Below are positions 1 to 10,567 of a DNA stretch of 64,000 bases, piece by piece. Under the pieces are notes generated by a model. That model did not search any database and had not been told where the DNA came from. It worked only from the letters and a program-made list of their open reading frames with translations. This stretch comes from Rheinheimera lutimaris. Lineage in GTDB: Bacteria; Pseudomonadota; Gammaproteobacteria; Enterobacterales; Alteromonadaceae. Both the position numbers and the translations under genes were made by a program. The stretch is taken from assembly GCF_013283795.1 (NCBI RefSeq), contig NZ_JABSOD010000003.1, positions 124,001 through 188,000 of the forward strand, read 5' to 3'. Numbering within the stretch: the first letter of the stretch is position 1; the number at the start of each line of letters is the position of its first letter.

Positions 1-633
1 ATAAGCACCATATTCTGAACCCCTGTCACTGTGAAATAACAAGCCTGGCTTTACCTCACGATGCATCAGCGCCTTTTTCAAGGCTGACACCGTTAAATCG
101 GCTGTTCGGGTTTGGCTAAGCTCCCAACCCACAATACTTCGAGAGTACAAATCAATAATCACCGCTAGATAAGACCATTGGCCATTCACCTTTAAATAAG
201 TGACATCTCCGGCCCATTGCTCATTTGCCGCTACCGGAGCAGCTTCCTGGCGCTTCTGGTTACCCACAGTAATGCAAGGGTTTGCTGGCAAGGGCGTGCG
301 TCTATATAGCCTGCTGACTTTTCCTACCAGGCTCATATCACGCATTAATCTCTCAACCCGTTTGCGATTGATCACTTCACCTTCTCGTCGCAACGCAGCA
401 TGGATCCTCGGGCTACCGTAATTACCGTTGTGCTCACAAAACAACTCTAGGATCCGCTCTGCCAACCTACGATTTTGCAAGGTTCGTTCTGCATATTCAC
501 GATTTTGCCAGCGGTAAAATCCTGCTACCGAAACATCTAATCGCGCACACAGGTATCTGATCCCAAATACATCACCATGCTCGGCTATGAATCCGAATCT
601 GGCTGTTTTTGTTCCTTCAGATACCTGTCCCAC
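1..633 (-). CDS. IS3-family transposase OrfB (partial, runs off the window)
   Basis: OrfB is the catalytic DDE subunit of an IS3-type transposase and is normally made as an OrfAB fusion by -1 frameshifting. The frame has no ATG start; a GTG lies at 633, just after the slip site. Visible features are the N-terminal RFGFIAEHG...YLCAR stretch, NYGSPRIHAALRREG, the first catalytic Asp in AGDVTYLKV, and the second in FHSDRGSEYGAY at the window edge. The catalytic Glu would lie beyond position 1. No stop codon interrupts the 211 codons seen, so the gene is probably intact outside the window. Confidence 0.85.
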   Translation of the reverse strand, partial: MGQVSEGTKTARFGFIAEHGDVFGIRYLCARLDVSVAGFYRWQNREYAERTLQNRRLAERILELFCEHNGNYGSPRIHAALRREGEVINRKRVERLMRDMSLVGKVSRLYRRTPLPANPCITVGNQKRQEAAPVAANEQWAGDVTYLKVNGQWSYLAVIIDLYSRSIVGWELSQTRTADLTVSALKKALMHREVKPGLLFHSDRGSEYGAY

Positions 634-959
634 TTTTTTAGAAAGTCGTTTTCCTTCTTCAGCTCAGCCAACTCTTTGCGTAAGCGTTTAAGTTCCGACT
701 TTTCTTTCTCGCTAGCTTCTTTACTGATTACAGGCTTTTCACCAGGCTCTTTCGTCATACTGATTCTTCTCGTTGGCTGAGCAACAAATTTACCCTCCCT
801 GTACTCTTGCCGCCAGCGATAAACCATTATCGGATGTAGCCCTAAAGCTTCCGCTATCTGAACCGAAGTAACACTGAGTTTCTCGGTTAAATCGATAACC
901 TTTAGCTTAAACTCAACGCTATATTCCACAACCCGCTGGTCACAAAGTATTCTTGCCAT
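585..959 (-). CDS. IS3-family transposase OrfA
   Basis: A 124-residue protein of usual OrfA length. The N-terminal half carries a helix-turn-helix (about residues 15-55, including VQIAEALGLHPIMVYRWRQ) for binding the element's ends. The C-terminal half (about 75-118) is a Lys/Glu-rich leucine-zipper coiled coil used for multimerisation. The stop codon lies about 50 nt inside the OrfB frame, the standard IS3 overlap. Confidence 0.88.
   Translation of the reverse strand: MARILCDQRVVEYSVEFKLKVIDLTEKLSVTSVQIAEALGLHPIMVYRWRQEYREGKFVAQPTRRISMTKEPGEKPVISKEASEKEKSELKRLRKELAELKKENDFLKKWDRYLKEQKQPDSDS
633..639 (-). other. Programmed -1 frameshift slip site (A_AAA_AAG) between OrfA and OrfB
   Basis: On the minus strand OrfA reads CTA AAA AAG TGG; the heptamer A AAA AAG is the classic IS3-family slippery sequence. 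Slipping back by one base continues into the OrfB frame (KKVGQVSEG...RFGFIAEHG) without a stop. Confidence 0.75.
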
Positions 960-1013
960 TTTTTGCCTACCTCATCGTAATGATAGGCGTCTACTTTATT
1001 GGGGGAGGTTTCC

Positions 1014-1061
1014 GTTGACGTCCCAGCAGCCGAAGGCGGCGCGTGATGTGCCTTGTTATGT
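1014..1061 (-). repeat. attC-like half site, disrupted by the IS3 element
   Basis: Read on the minus strand, the stop codon of the L7/L12-like gene lies inside ACATAAC, followed by AAGGCACATCACGC, a small GCCG-CCTT-CGGC hairpin and CTGGGACGTC. This resembles the first half of an integron attC site. The matching second half with a GTTRRRY-type core is missing because IS3 sequence begins at once. Assignment is by pattern only; no integrase gene is in the window. Confidence 0.45.
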
Positions 1062-1346
1062 GTTTTTAACCAAGCCATCTATTACATCTGATGCTTCTTT
1101 TAAACCTGCACCCGTAATTTTGCGATAAAGCCGGATAGCCTTTAACCTTTGACCGGCTTTTACCGCCTTATGAACCTCAACGGGAACAAGGGTGCTGTCG
1201 TCAAATTCAATGCCAGTATGCTTGATAAGCGCATCAACTTTGACTTCCAGAAAGCGAATTCTTTTCCGGTAAGAATCAAGTTGTGTATTCACAATCAGAT
1301 AAAGCGCGACCAAAGAAGGAAATAAGACCCCTAATATTTCAGCCAA
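1056..1346 (-). CDS. Small membrane-anchored protein with a ribosomal L7/L12 C-terminal-like domain
   Basis: A 96-residue protein. Residues about 5-22 form one hydrophobic segment (ILGVLFPSLVALYLIV), followed by a short helix with a heptad-like pattern. A C-terminal domain (about 57-94) matches the bL12 C-terminal fold signature (AIRLYRKITGAGLKEASDVID). Proteins of this type are often annotated L7/L12-like; their function is unknown. The start is TTG at 1346, chosen because AAGGAG lies 8-13 nt upstream and no ATG is available. The stop codon lies inside an attC-like core site and the start is about 20 nt after another, so the gene fits a single integron cassette. Confidence 0.65.
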   Translation of the reverse strand: MAEILGVLFPSLVALYLIVNTQLDSYRKRIRFLEVKVDALIKHTGIEFDDSTLVPVEVHKAVKAGQRLKAIRLYRKITGAGLKEASDVIDGLVKNT

Positions 1347-1365
1347 TCTGTCTACTCCTTAAAAC

Positions 1366-1522
1366 ACATAACATTTTATTATTGAGCATGCTCGTTTTCT
1401 CAGTTCCGATAGAGGAAATATTGATTGATAACTCATTGGAAAATAATCATAAATCTTCATATTTTATTTTCACTGCCTGGAAAAACGAGCATGCGTTCTC
1501 TTTCGGAGGCTATGCGTTATAT
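1366..1522 (-). repeat. attC-like recombination site with inverted repeats
   Basis: A 157-bp segment bounded by ACATAAC (1366-1372) and GTTATAT (1516-1522), which are inverted cores. Inside it, GCATGCTCGTTTT (1385-1397) pairs perfectly with AAAACGAGCATGC (1483-1495). Inverted core boxes with nested complementary arms are the layout of an integron attC site. It lies directly upstream of the L7/L12-like gene in the orientation expected for the preceding cassette. At 157 bp it is somewhat long for an attC. Confidence 0.45.
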
Positions 1523-1675
1523 TTCTGCGCGCCCCAACATTAAGTACCTAACTTATAGCATCCGGCTAACACCGGCAACAATATAAAAAACACCGCTGTG
1601 GACGAAGCTACCGCGCCTTGCCAGCAACCCCACCCAGTGCTAACATTTGTGCACACATAAAGTCAGGAGCTGAGC
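1523..1675. other. Intergenic region upstream of the toxin-antitoxin pair
   Basis: No gene is seen. It contains an ACCTAAC motif near 1546-1552 that fits the RYYYAAC core-site consensus, and the palindrome TGTGCACA just upstream of the antitoxin gene, a possible autoregulatory operator. AGGAG at 1663-1667 is the antitoxin ribosome-binding site. Confidence 0.35.
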
Positions 1676-1960
1676 ATGGATACCCGTATACAGTTTCGTG
1701 TTGATGAAGAAACAAAACGTTTGGCGCAGCAGATGGCTGAAAGCCAGGGCCGCACACTAAGTGATGCCTGCCGCGAACTGACAGAGCAATTGGCCGAGCA
1801 GCAACGTAAAGCCGTATCACATGATGCCTGGTTAACTCAGCAGGTGAACATGGCATTTGAAAAGCTTGACGCCGGACAGGCGGTTTTTATTGACCATGCA
1901 ACTGCCAAAGCCAAAATGGCTGAACATAAAGCCAATATTCGCAAACGCCAGCAGCAATGA
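1676..1960 (+). CDS. Type II antitoxin, RelB/DinJ-like
   Basis: A 94-residue protein starting with a ribbon-helix-helix motif (DTRIQFRVDEETKRLAQQMAE), the DNA-binding and dimerisation module of RelB/DinJ-type antitoxins. A basic, flexible C-terminal tail would wrap the toxin. It overlaps the toxin gene by 4 nt (ATGA), the typical coupled antitoxin-toxin arrangement. The start is ATG with AGGAG 8 nt upstream. It is expected to neutralise the toxin and repress the operon. Confidence 0.8.
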   Translation: MDTRIQFRVDEETKRLAQQMAESQGRTLSDACRELTEQLAEQQRKAVSHDAWLTQQVNMAFEKLDAGQAVFIDHATAKAKMAEHKANIRKRQQQ

Positions 1961-2235
1961 TCTTCTGGGAACAAGCGTCGCTGATTGATCGGCAACAGAT
2001 CTTTGAATTTCTGTATGGCTTCAACCCTGCTGCAGCTGAAAAAACCGACGCGATTATTGAAGCCAGAGTAGAGAATTTATTACAACATCCATTAATGGGT
2101 GTGCAGCGGGACGGCATTCGCGGCAGGCTGCTGATTATCCCGGAAATCTCTATGATTGTGTCGTACACCCTTGATGCCGACAACATTCGCATTATGCGGG
2201 TACTGCACCAGAAGCAACAGTTTCCAATCGGATAA
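1957..2235 (+). CDS. Type II toxin, RelE/ParE superfamily
   Basis: A 92-residue protein with the RelE/ParE fold signature: an N-terminal helix pair (ASLIDRQQIFEFLYGFNPAA), then PLMGVQRDGIRGRLLIIP and a C-terminal IRIMRVLHQKQQFP strand-and-tail. The conserved Arg and His near the C-terminus fit an mRNA interferase such as RelE/YafQ, but a ParE-type gyrase poison cannot be excluded from sequence. Its start overlaps the antitoxin stop. The pair lies between the cassette-like region and the leu operon. Confidence 0.8.
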   Translation: MIFWEQASLIDRQQIFEFLYGFNPAAAEKTDAIIEARVENLLQHPLMGVQRDGIRGRLLIIPEISMIVSYTLDADNIRIMRVLHQKQQFPIG

Positions 2236-2255
2236 CCTTGACCCGTTCGAGCTTA

Positions 2256-2276
2256 AAGGGCGCTTCATGCGCCCTT
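2256..2276. terminator. Hairpin between the convergent toxin and leuD genes
   Basis: AAGGGCGC and GCGCCCTT form a perfect 8-bp stem with a 5-nt loop between two convergent genes. Neither strand has a good U tract directly after it, so it is a weak or factor-assisted terminator at best. Confidence 0.4.
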
Positions 2277-2297
2277 GCAGTAAACAGCTTGCCAGGC

Positions 2298-2900
2298 TTA
2301 GCCCAACCAGGGCTGGCTGGCTTTGCGGCTTTGCTCGTAATCCGCTATTTGCGGGTTTAACTGCTCACTGCTGCCGATAAAATCTAAGCCGGATAACAAT
2401 CGCTGCTTAATATCGGCGTCGATATTAAAGCCCATGGCGGCGTTATTACCGAACATGATCTCCTGGCTGGCTAAATCAATTTGCCAATGCTGCGGCCCTT
2501 GTTGGCAGCGGTTAAACAGTAAGTCAATATTGGTTTTACTTAACTGAATTAACAACATGGCGTTGTTAACGCTGTTATTAAAGAAAATATCGGCAAAGCT
2601 TTCGGCAATGATCACATTAAAACCGTATTGCTGAATGGCCCAGGGCGCATGTTCGCGGCTGGAGCCACAGCCAAAATTGGCGCGGGTCAGCAGGATACCG
2701 GCGCCCTGATATTCCGGCTTGTTAATCACAAACTCCGGATTCGGGCTGCCATCGGCCAAATAGCGCCAGTCGTAAAACATCGCTTCGGCAAAACCATCGC
2801 GGCTGACGCTGGTTAAAAACTGCTTCGGGATGATTTGGTCGGTATCAACGTTGTTTTTGTCCAGCGGGCAAACTAAGCCCTGTGCAAATATCTGGCTCAT
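2298..2900 (-). CDS. leuD: 3-isopropylmalate dehydratase small subunit
   Basis: LeuD is the swivel domain of isopropylmalate isomerase and works with LeuC to convert 2-isopropylmalate to 3-isopropylmalate in leucine synthesis. Its 200 residues are the usual length. Landmarks are the N-terminal [18 protein letters not shown] and [13 protein letters not shown], both diagnostic of LeuD. It is the last gene of leuABCD; its ATG overlaps the leuC stop by 4 nt (translational coupling). Cytoplasmic. Confidence 0.97.
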   Translation of the reverse strand: MSQIFAQGLVCPLDKNNVDTDQIIPKQFLTSVSRDGFAEAMFYDWRYLADGSPNPEFVINKPEYQGAGILLTRANFGCGSSREHAPWAIQQYGFNVIIAESFADIFFNNSVNNAMLLIQLSKTNIDLLFNRCQQGPQHWQIDLASQEIMFGNNAAMGFNIDADIKQRLLSGLDFIGSSEQLNPQIADYEQSRKASQPWLG

Positions 2901-4332
2901 GCCCGGTCTCCTTGTTCATTCACTGCTGCAATATTGACAAACTTACCGGCAATGGCTGCCGCCGCGGCCATGGCAGGGCTAACCAAATGGGTACGGGCGC
3001 CGCGGCCCTGGCGGCCTTCAAAGTTACGGTTTGACGTTGAAGCACAGCGCTGGCCGGCCTCGACTCTGTCATCATTCATGCCTAAACACATACTGCAGCC
3101 CGGTTCACGCCACTCGAAACCGGCATCTTTAAAGATGCCGGCTAAGCCTTCGGCTTCAGCCTGGCGCTTTACCACGCCAGAGCCCGGCACCACTAAAGCG
3201 CGTACGCCGGCTGCGACTTTTTGGCCCTGCACCACAGAGGCCGCGGCGCGTAAGTCTTCAATCCGGCTGTTGGTGCAACTGCCGATAAACACTACATCGA
3301 CTTTGCAGTCGGTCAGCTTTTGGCCTGGCTCTAAGCCCATATAGGCCAGCGCCCGTATCGCGGCTTCACGCTTAGTGGCATCGCTAAAGCTGTCCGGTGC
3401 CGGTACGCTTTGGTCTACCGCTATTACCTGCTCCGGGTTAGTACCCCAGGTAATTTGTGGCGTAATAGTCGCCGCATCAATTTCCACCACTTGGTCAAAC
3501 ACCGCATCAGCATCAGAATACAGGCTTTGCCAATACTGTACTGCAGCGTCCCAGTGCTGCGCCTCAGGGGCATGTGCTTTGCCTTTAATATAGTCAAAGG
3601 TGATTTGATCCGGTGCAATCAGCCCGGCCTTGGCGCCCATTTCAATGCTCATATTGCACAGGGTCATCCGTCCTTCCATGCTCATAGCGCGGATAGCACT
3701 GCCGCTGAACTCGGCGACGCAGCCGTTGCCGCCGGCCGTGCCTAACTTACCTATTACCGCCATAATCACGTCTTTTGGCGTAACATGGACGCTTAACTCG
3801 CCACTTATCTCTACTTTTAACGTTTTAGCCGGCTGTTGCGGCAGGGTTTGCGTCGCCAGTACGTGCTCGACCTCTGAAGTACCAATACCAAAAGCCAGGG
3901 CGCCGAAAGCACCGTGGGTAGAGGTGTGCGAGTCACCACAAACGATAATCATGCCCGGCTGGGTTAAGCCCTGCTCCGGGCCAATAACATGCACTATGCC
4001 CTGATCGGGGTGGGTTAAGTCCAACAGCGGAATGCGGTTTTCCCCGCAGTTGGCGGCTAAGGCTTCTAATTGTTTGCGTGAAGTTTCACCAGCCGCGTCG
4101 ATACTGCGGCGCTGGGTCGACACGTTATGATCCATAGTGGCGAAGGTTAAATCAGGCCGGCGCACTTTGCGATTGGCCAATTTTAAACCGGAGAACGCTT
4201 GCGGTGAGGTGACTTCATGAATTAAATGCCGGTCGACATACAATAAATCGGTGCCGGGGTTCAATTTGCCCACCACATGGCTGGCATAGATTTTGTGATA
4301 CAAGGTTTGAGCTTTAGAAGTAGCCTGGCTCA

Positions 4333-4333
<1 letters not shown>
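2897..4333 (-). CDS. leuC: 3-isopropylmalate dehydratase large subunit
   Basis: LeuC is the [4Fe-4S]-bearing catalytic subunit of isopropylmalate isomerase. Its 478 residues resemble E. coli LeuC (466). The cluster cysteines are visible in [11 protein letters not shown] (about residue 351) and GCSMCLGMN (about 413-416). Other landmarks are [19 protein letters not shown] and [19 protein letters not shown]. It follows leuB with a one-base stop/start overlap (TAATG) and overlaps leuD by 4 nt, so all four leu genes form one transcript. Confidence 0.97.
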
Positions 4334-7001
<2,668 letters not shown>

Positions 7002-7060
7002 CTTGTGTTTCCTGTTCCGTTAGTCGGTATCGGTGGCAACTTGTGGCGGGGCTAAAATGC

Positions 7061-7090
7061 AAAAAACCCCGGCCAGTGGCACGGGGTTTT
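7061..7090 (-). terminator. leu attenuator (intrinsic terminator in the leader)
   Basis: On the minus strand AAAACCCCG and CGGGGTTTT form a strong GC-rich stem around TGCCACTGGC, ending in a T-rich run. It lies 23 nt after the leuL stop and about 60 nt before leuA, the position of a transcription attenuator controlled by ribosome stalling on the leader's leucine codons. Confidence 0.88.
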
Positions 7091-7113
7091 AGCGTTATCG
7101 GTTCGTTACGTTT

Positions 7114-7191
7114 TTACCAATAAGCAGCACCCCGCGCGCCGGTGAGGAGCACGAGGAGGCTAATTGTAGAAACGCGACGGTTAAAATTCAT
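7114..7191 (-). CDS. leuL: leu operon leader peptide
   Basis: A 25-codon minus-strand frame, too short for ordinary gene calling, starting ATG at 7191. It contains a Leu cluster (ISLLVLL) and ends AAYW. All four leucines use CTC, a codon that is infrequent in the neighbouring genes, which would make the ribosome very sensitive to charged tRNA-Leu(GAG). With the terminator at 7061-7090 it forms a classic translational attenuator: leucine shortage stalls the ribosome and favours an antiterminator. Confidence 0.85.
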   Translation of the reverse strand: MNFNRRVSTISLLVLLTGARGAAYW

Positions 7192-7232
7192 TGATTGCTC
7201 TGTTGATTACATTGGTTAGCAAAACGCCAATA

Positions 7233-7261
7233 GTAATAGCATGGTTATTTTTTAACTGCAA
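7233..7261 (-). promoter_or_regulatory. Candidate leu operon promoter
   Basis: On the minus strand TTGCAG (7261-7256) and TATTAC (7238-7233) are separated by 17 nt and would start transcription about 35 nt before leuL. The hexamers match the sigma-70 consensus only moderately (3/6 and 4/6). Confidence 0.35.
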
Positions 7262-7310
7262 CAGTATAGATGGCCAAATGGCAAAAACTTTTATCTGAAA
7301 ACAAAACTGC

Positions 7311-7339
7311 TTGCATATTACCGCAAGGTTACATAAGAT
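7311..7339 (+). promoter_or_regulatory. Candidate promoter of tRNA-Leu
   Basis: TTGCAT (7311-7316) and TAAGAT (7334-7339) are spaced by 17 nt and followed by a GC-rich discriminator (GCGCGCCG). Such discriminators are typical of stringently controlled stable-RNA promoters. Confidence 0.55.
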
Positions 7340-7378
7340 GCGCGCCGTCTTACCAAGAGCTTTGCCGCAAACGACTCT

Positions 7379-7465
7379 GCCCGGGTGGTGAAATCGGTAG
7401 ACACAAGGGATTTAAAATCCCTCGCTCGAAAGGGCGTGCCGGTTCAAGTCCGGCCCCGGGCACCA
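7379..7465 (+). tRNA. tRNA-Leu (anticodon TAA)
   Basis: An 87-nt cloverleaf with encoded CCA. The acceptor stem GCCCGGG (7379-7385) pairs with CCCGGGC (7455-7461). The anticodon stem AGGGA/TCCCT carries loop TTTAAAA with anticodon TAA; there is a long class II variable arm and a T-loop GGTTCAAGTCC. Long variable arm, anticodon and close likeness to E. coli leuZ identify it as reading UUA/UUG. It lies next to the leu operon but transcribes away from it. Confidence 0.97.
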
Positions 7466-7718
7466 TTTCTTCTCGTATATCACCAATTCAACAACATCAA
7501 CTCAAACAACAGCTTTTGCAGATTCTGCCGGCTATCCATCAGCAATAATAATTCGATACCTTGCTTGCAGGCTTGCTGCCGTCAGCTTTAGCTTATAAGT
7601 TGGATAATCAGGCAATGATCCCACACTTTTGTGTATCCGGCATAAGCGGCTAAGTAGCTAACATAACAAACATCGGGGTAACCCGTTTTCACCTTTCTTA
7701 CTGCAAAGGAGTCTTGTT
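7466..7718. other. Intergenic region after tRNA-Leu
   Basis: About 250 nt without a supported gene. The short frames crossing it also run through the tRNA and have no protein-like composition. AAGGAG at about 7706-7711 is the ribosome-binding site of the following SDR gene. Confidence 0.5.
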
Positions 7719-8450
7719 ATGACAACTAATAAAGCCAAAGTAATTCTGATCACCGGCGCCAGCAGCGGCATCGGCGAAACCACAGCAAGAGTGTTAGCAA
7801 ACGCGGGGCATACGGTGGTGATTGCCGCCCGCCGCACCGATCGTCTTGAAGCCCTTGCTCAGACAATTAAGCAAGATGGCGGCACGGCCAAAGCCTACGC
7901 ACTGGATGTGACATCGCGTGATAATTTCAAAGCGGTAGTTGCTGCCGCTACAGAGGAGTTTGGGCCGATTGATGTGCTGATTAACAACGCCGGCTTGATG
8001 CCGTTATCACCAATGGCAGCGCTTAAAGCCGATGAGTGGAACCAGATGATCGACGTTAACATTAAAGGTGTGTTAAACGGTATTGAGTCTGTTTTAACCG
8101 CAATGGAACAACGTGGCGGCCATATTATCAATGTGGCCTCTATCGCTGCGCATAATGTGTTTCCCACCGCGGCGGTGTATTGCGCCACTAAGTTTGCTGT
8201 ACGCGCCATTTCAAATGGCCTGCGTATGGAAACCCAAAAGGTGCGGGTTACCACGGTTTCGCCCGGCGTAGTAGAAAGTGAGCTGGCACACACCACCACA
8301 GATACTGCCACCAAAGCCTGGCTGGAAGATTTTCGTAAAGTGGCGTTAAAACCGCAAGCCATAGCCAACGCCATTGCTTATGCCATTGAGCAACCGGACG
8401 ATGTTAATGTCGATGAACTGATAGTACAGCCCACTCAGTCAAGCTACTAA
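7719..8450 (+). CDS. Short-chain dehydrogenase/reductase (classical SDR)
   Basis: An NAD(P)-dependent oxidoreductase of 243 residues, typical for a classical SDR. The cofactor motif TGASSGIG lies near residues 13-20, the structural NNAG near 88-91, and the YxxxK catalytic pair in AVYCATKFAVRA (about 152-156) with an upstream Ser in NVASIAAH. An Arg-Arg pair after the second beta strand (IAARRTDRLEAL) suggests NADPH preference. Substrate is unknown. It is transcribed alone, with a strong terminator shared with the convergent alcohol dehydrogenase gene. Confidence 0.9.
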   Translation: MTTNKAKVILITGASSGIGETTARVLANAGHTVVIAARRTDRLEALAQTIKQDGGTAKAYALDVTSRDNFKAVVAAATEEFGPIDVLINNAGLMPLSPMAALKADEWNQMIDVNIKGVLNGIESVLTAMEQRGGHIINVASIAAHNVFPTAAVYCATKFAVRAISNGLRMETQKVRVTTVSPGVVESELAHTTTDTATKAWLEDFRKVALKPQAIANAIAYAIEQPDDVNVDELIVQPTQSSY

Positions 8451-8466
8451 AACCCGTTAAGCTAAC

Positions 8467-8503
8467 AAAAGCCCCGGCAGCATTATGCGCCGGGGCTTTT
8501 TAT
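8467..8503. terminator. Bidirectional terminator between the SDR and alcohol dehydrogenase genes
   Basis: AAAAGCCCCGGC pairs with GCCGGGGCTTTTT; the A-rich and T-rich flanks make it work for both convergent genes. Confidence 0.88.
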
Positions 8504-8542
8504 TCATACAGCCGCGCTACGGTGTAACCTTTACGGTTAACG

Positions 8543-9697
8543 TTACAGCGCCAGCGTCAAAATTTGCCGCGCTTTGGTTAAATCAATGTCGCTGTGCTCA
8601 CCCAGCGCGGTCATGCCGTTACGCTCCAGGTTAGCCACTAACTTATCAATATCTGCCGCGGCCAGGTTGTAATCTGACAAGCGGGTTTTTACGCCCATAT
8701 GCTCGAAAAAGTCCTGGGTAGCTTTAATGGTTTTATCAATAATTTCATCTTCAGTGCCGCTGCTGATATTAAATACCCGCTGACCAAACTGCAGCAGCTT
8801 TTGCCGCTTTTGCCCGCGCTGCACATACATTAAGGTGGGTAACACGATCGCCAGGGTTTGCGCATGATCCAAGCCAAACAAGGCGGTAAGCTCGTGGCCT
8901 ATCATATGCGTAGCCCAGTCTTGTGGTACGCCTTTGCCAATTAAACCATTTAACGCCATAGTAGCCGACCACATCACATTGGCACGCACGTCGTAATCTT
9001 GCGGCGTGGTCAGGGCTTTTGGCCCTTCGCTGATCAACGTTTGTAAAATGCCTTCAGCAAAACGGTCCTGCAACGGCGCGTTAACCGGGTAAGTCAGGTA
9101 CTGCTCTATTACATGCACAAAGGCATCGACCACACCGTTACCCACTTGCTTTAATGGCAATGAGAAGGTGTATACCGGGTCAAGCACGGCAAATACCGGT
9201 TGCACTATATCTGAGCCAAAAGCGCGCTTTTGTGCTGTGTCTTTATTGGTGACCACCGAGTTACCGTTGCTTTCTGAACCGGTAGCCGGCAGGGTTAATA
9301 CCGCGCCGATTGGCAGCGCCGAGCTAAAGGCCGCGCCTTTGGCCAGAATATCCCACGGCTCGCCGTCAAAGTGGGCCGCTGCCGCAACAAACTTAGCGCC
9401 GTCAATTACACTGCCGCCGCCCACTGCCAGAATAAAATTCAGCTGTTTGGCGCGCACCAACTCTACTGCCTGCATCAGGGTTTGCAGCGTTGGGTTAGGC
9501 TCTACCCCGGCAAATTCCTCAAAGCTTACGCCGTCCAGCAGCTTTACGACATCATCGTACACGCCGTTCCGTTTAATAGAGCCACCACCGTATAACAACA
9601 GAACTTTGGCGTCTTTGGGTAAGCGGCTTTTCGCTTCTTTAATCTGGCCTTTACCAAATAAGATTTCAGTTTGATTTTTAAAATTAAAATTCAGCAT
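8543..9697 (-). CDS. Iron-containing alcohol dehydrogenase (YqhD/BDH-like)
   Basis: A 384-residue group III alcohol dehydrogenase, probably reducing aldehydes with NADPH. The nucleotide motif AVGGGSVIDGAKFV lies near residue 95. Metal ligands appear in NGVVDAFVHVIEQYL (Asp, His) and in MIGHELTALFGLDHAQTLAIVLP (two His). Length and motifs match E. coli YqhD (387 residues), an aldehyde scavenger. It lies 27 nt downstream of the exported DJ-1-like gene on the same strand, so the two are probably co-transcribed and may act in reactive-aldehyde defence. Confidence 0.9.
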   Translation of the reverse strand: MLNFNFKNQTEILFGKGQIKEAKSRLPKDAKVLLLYGGGSIKRNGVYDDVVKLLDGVSFEEFAGVEPNPTLQTLMQAVELVRAKQLNFILAVGGGSVIDGAKFVAAAAHFDGEPWDILAKGAAFSSALPIGAVLTLPATGSESNGNSVVTNKDTAQKRAFGSDIVQPVFAVLDPVYTFSLPLKQVGNGVVDAFVHVIEQYLTYPVNAPLQDRFAEGILQTLISEGPKALTTPQDYDVRANVMWSATMALNGLIGKGVPQDWATHMIGHELTALFGLDHAQTLAIVLPTLMYVQRGQKRQKLLQFGQRVFNISSGTEDEIIDKTIKATQDFFEHMGVKTRLSDYNLAAADIDKLVANLERNGMTALGEHSDIDLTKARQILTLAL

Positions 9698-9724
9698 TAC
9701 AACTCCGGTATGTGTTATCAGCGC

Positions 9725-10567
9725 TTAACGCTGTTGTTCCAGCTGCGCCAGTACGGCGTCAGCCAGGGCTTTGTCTGAAAACGGGTTTTGCCCGGTAATA
9801 AGCTCACGATCTACCACCACATTCGGCGTCCAGGCTGCGCTGTATTGCATAGCACCGCCGGCTTGTTGCATGGCTTTACCAGGATAATATTGCAGTTTGT
9901 CGCCGTTTAATGAGCCTTCAAATACGGTTTCTTCTGCATCAGAGAAAATTGTCATCTTGTAACCGGCATAAATCCAGTTAGTCGCTGTAGCCGGGCTTTG
10001 TTGCACCAGCGCCTGTTGAAACGCCTGCGGGTTTTGCTGGGCGGATAACAGCGCTATCGGGCCATGGCAAATGGCCGCAGTAGGTTTAGCCTCAGCATTA
10101 AAATGCTTAAGAATGGTGCCTACTTCAGGGTTGTTGGCTAAATCGATTAACGGTGCGTGGCCACCCGGAATAAATACCGCTTCGTATTGCGCAAGGCCGT
10201 TGGCAATCACTTCTTTTAATGACAGCGTATCGTCAATACCGGGAATAGCCGCAACCACCTTGCTGATACGCTGCATTTCAGCCTCGCTACCGCCGAAGTA
10301 TTGCACCGTTACCGACTTTTCATCCACCGCCGGCGCATTGCCTTTTGGCGTGGCCAATATCAGCTCGTAACCGGCAGTAATAAAGGCATCGGCCGGTACA
10401 CCAAACTCGTTGAGATAGTAACCGGTGCTCAGTGTTTTGCCGTCTTGCAGTTGCATCTGGCTTTCGCTGGATAACAACACCAGAATTTGACCTTTGCTGT
10501 CGCCGGCAAACGCCGCCTGGCTAAACAGGCTTACCATGGCCACTGATAACAGAGTGCGCTTAAGCAT
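9725..10567 (-). CDS. Exported DJ-1/PfpI family protein
   Basis: A 280-residue protein with a Sec signal peptide (MLKRTLLSVAMVSLFSQAAFAG), so probably periplasmic. The DJ-1/PfpI core carries FIPGGHAPL and the nucleophile-elbow cysteine in AAICHGPIALL, as in Hsp31/class I glutamine-amidotransferase-like proteins that detoxify glyoxals or act as chaperones. Its exact activity is unknown. It is divergent from the LysR gene with about 140 nt between starts and upstream of the alcohol dehydrogenase gene. Confidence 0.85.
   Translation of the reverse strand: MLKRTLLSVAMVSLFSQAAFAGDSKGQILVLLSSESQMQLQDGKTLSTGYYLNEFGVPADAFITAGYELILATPKGNAPAVDEKSVTVQYFGGSEAEMQRISKVVAAIPGIDDTLSLKEVIANGLAQYEAVFIPGGHAPLIDLANNPEVGTILKHFNAEAKPTAAICHGPIALLSAQQNPQAFQQALVQQSPATATNWIYAGYKMTIFSDAEETVFEGSLNGDKLQYYPGKAMQQAGGAMQYSAAWTPNVVVDRELITGQNPFSDKALADAVLAQLEQQR

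Larger units (their letters stand above)
1..1012 (-). mobile_element. IS3-family insertion sequence, cut by the window start
   Basis: Two overlapping minus-strand reading frames (OrfA, and OrfB in the -1 frame) with an A_AAA_AAG slip site form an IS3-family element. The OrfA-proximal end lies near 1005-1015, where the sequence GGAAACCTCCCCC (minus strand) precedes OrfA. I could not fix the terminal inverted repeat because the other end is outside the window. The flank at 1014-1061 resembles half of an integron attC site, so the element seems to have landed in or beside one. Confidence 0.85.

Noticed and set aside
1-2240. Complete integron platform
   Set aside because: Only attC-like sites are visible; there is no integrase gene or attI in the window.
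7270-7591. Two plus-strand frames crossing tRNA-Leu
   Set aside because: They read through the tRNA gene and have no protein-like features or ribosome-binding sites.
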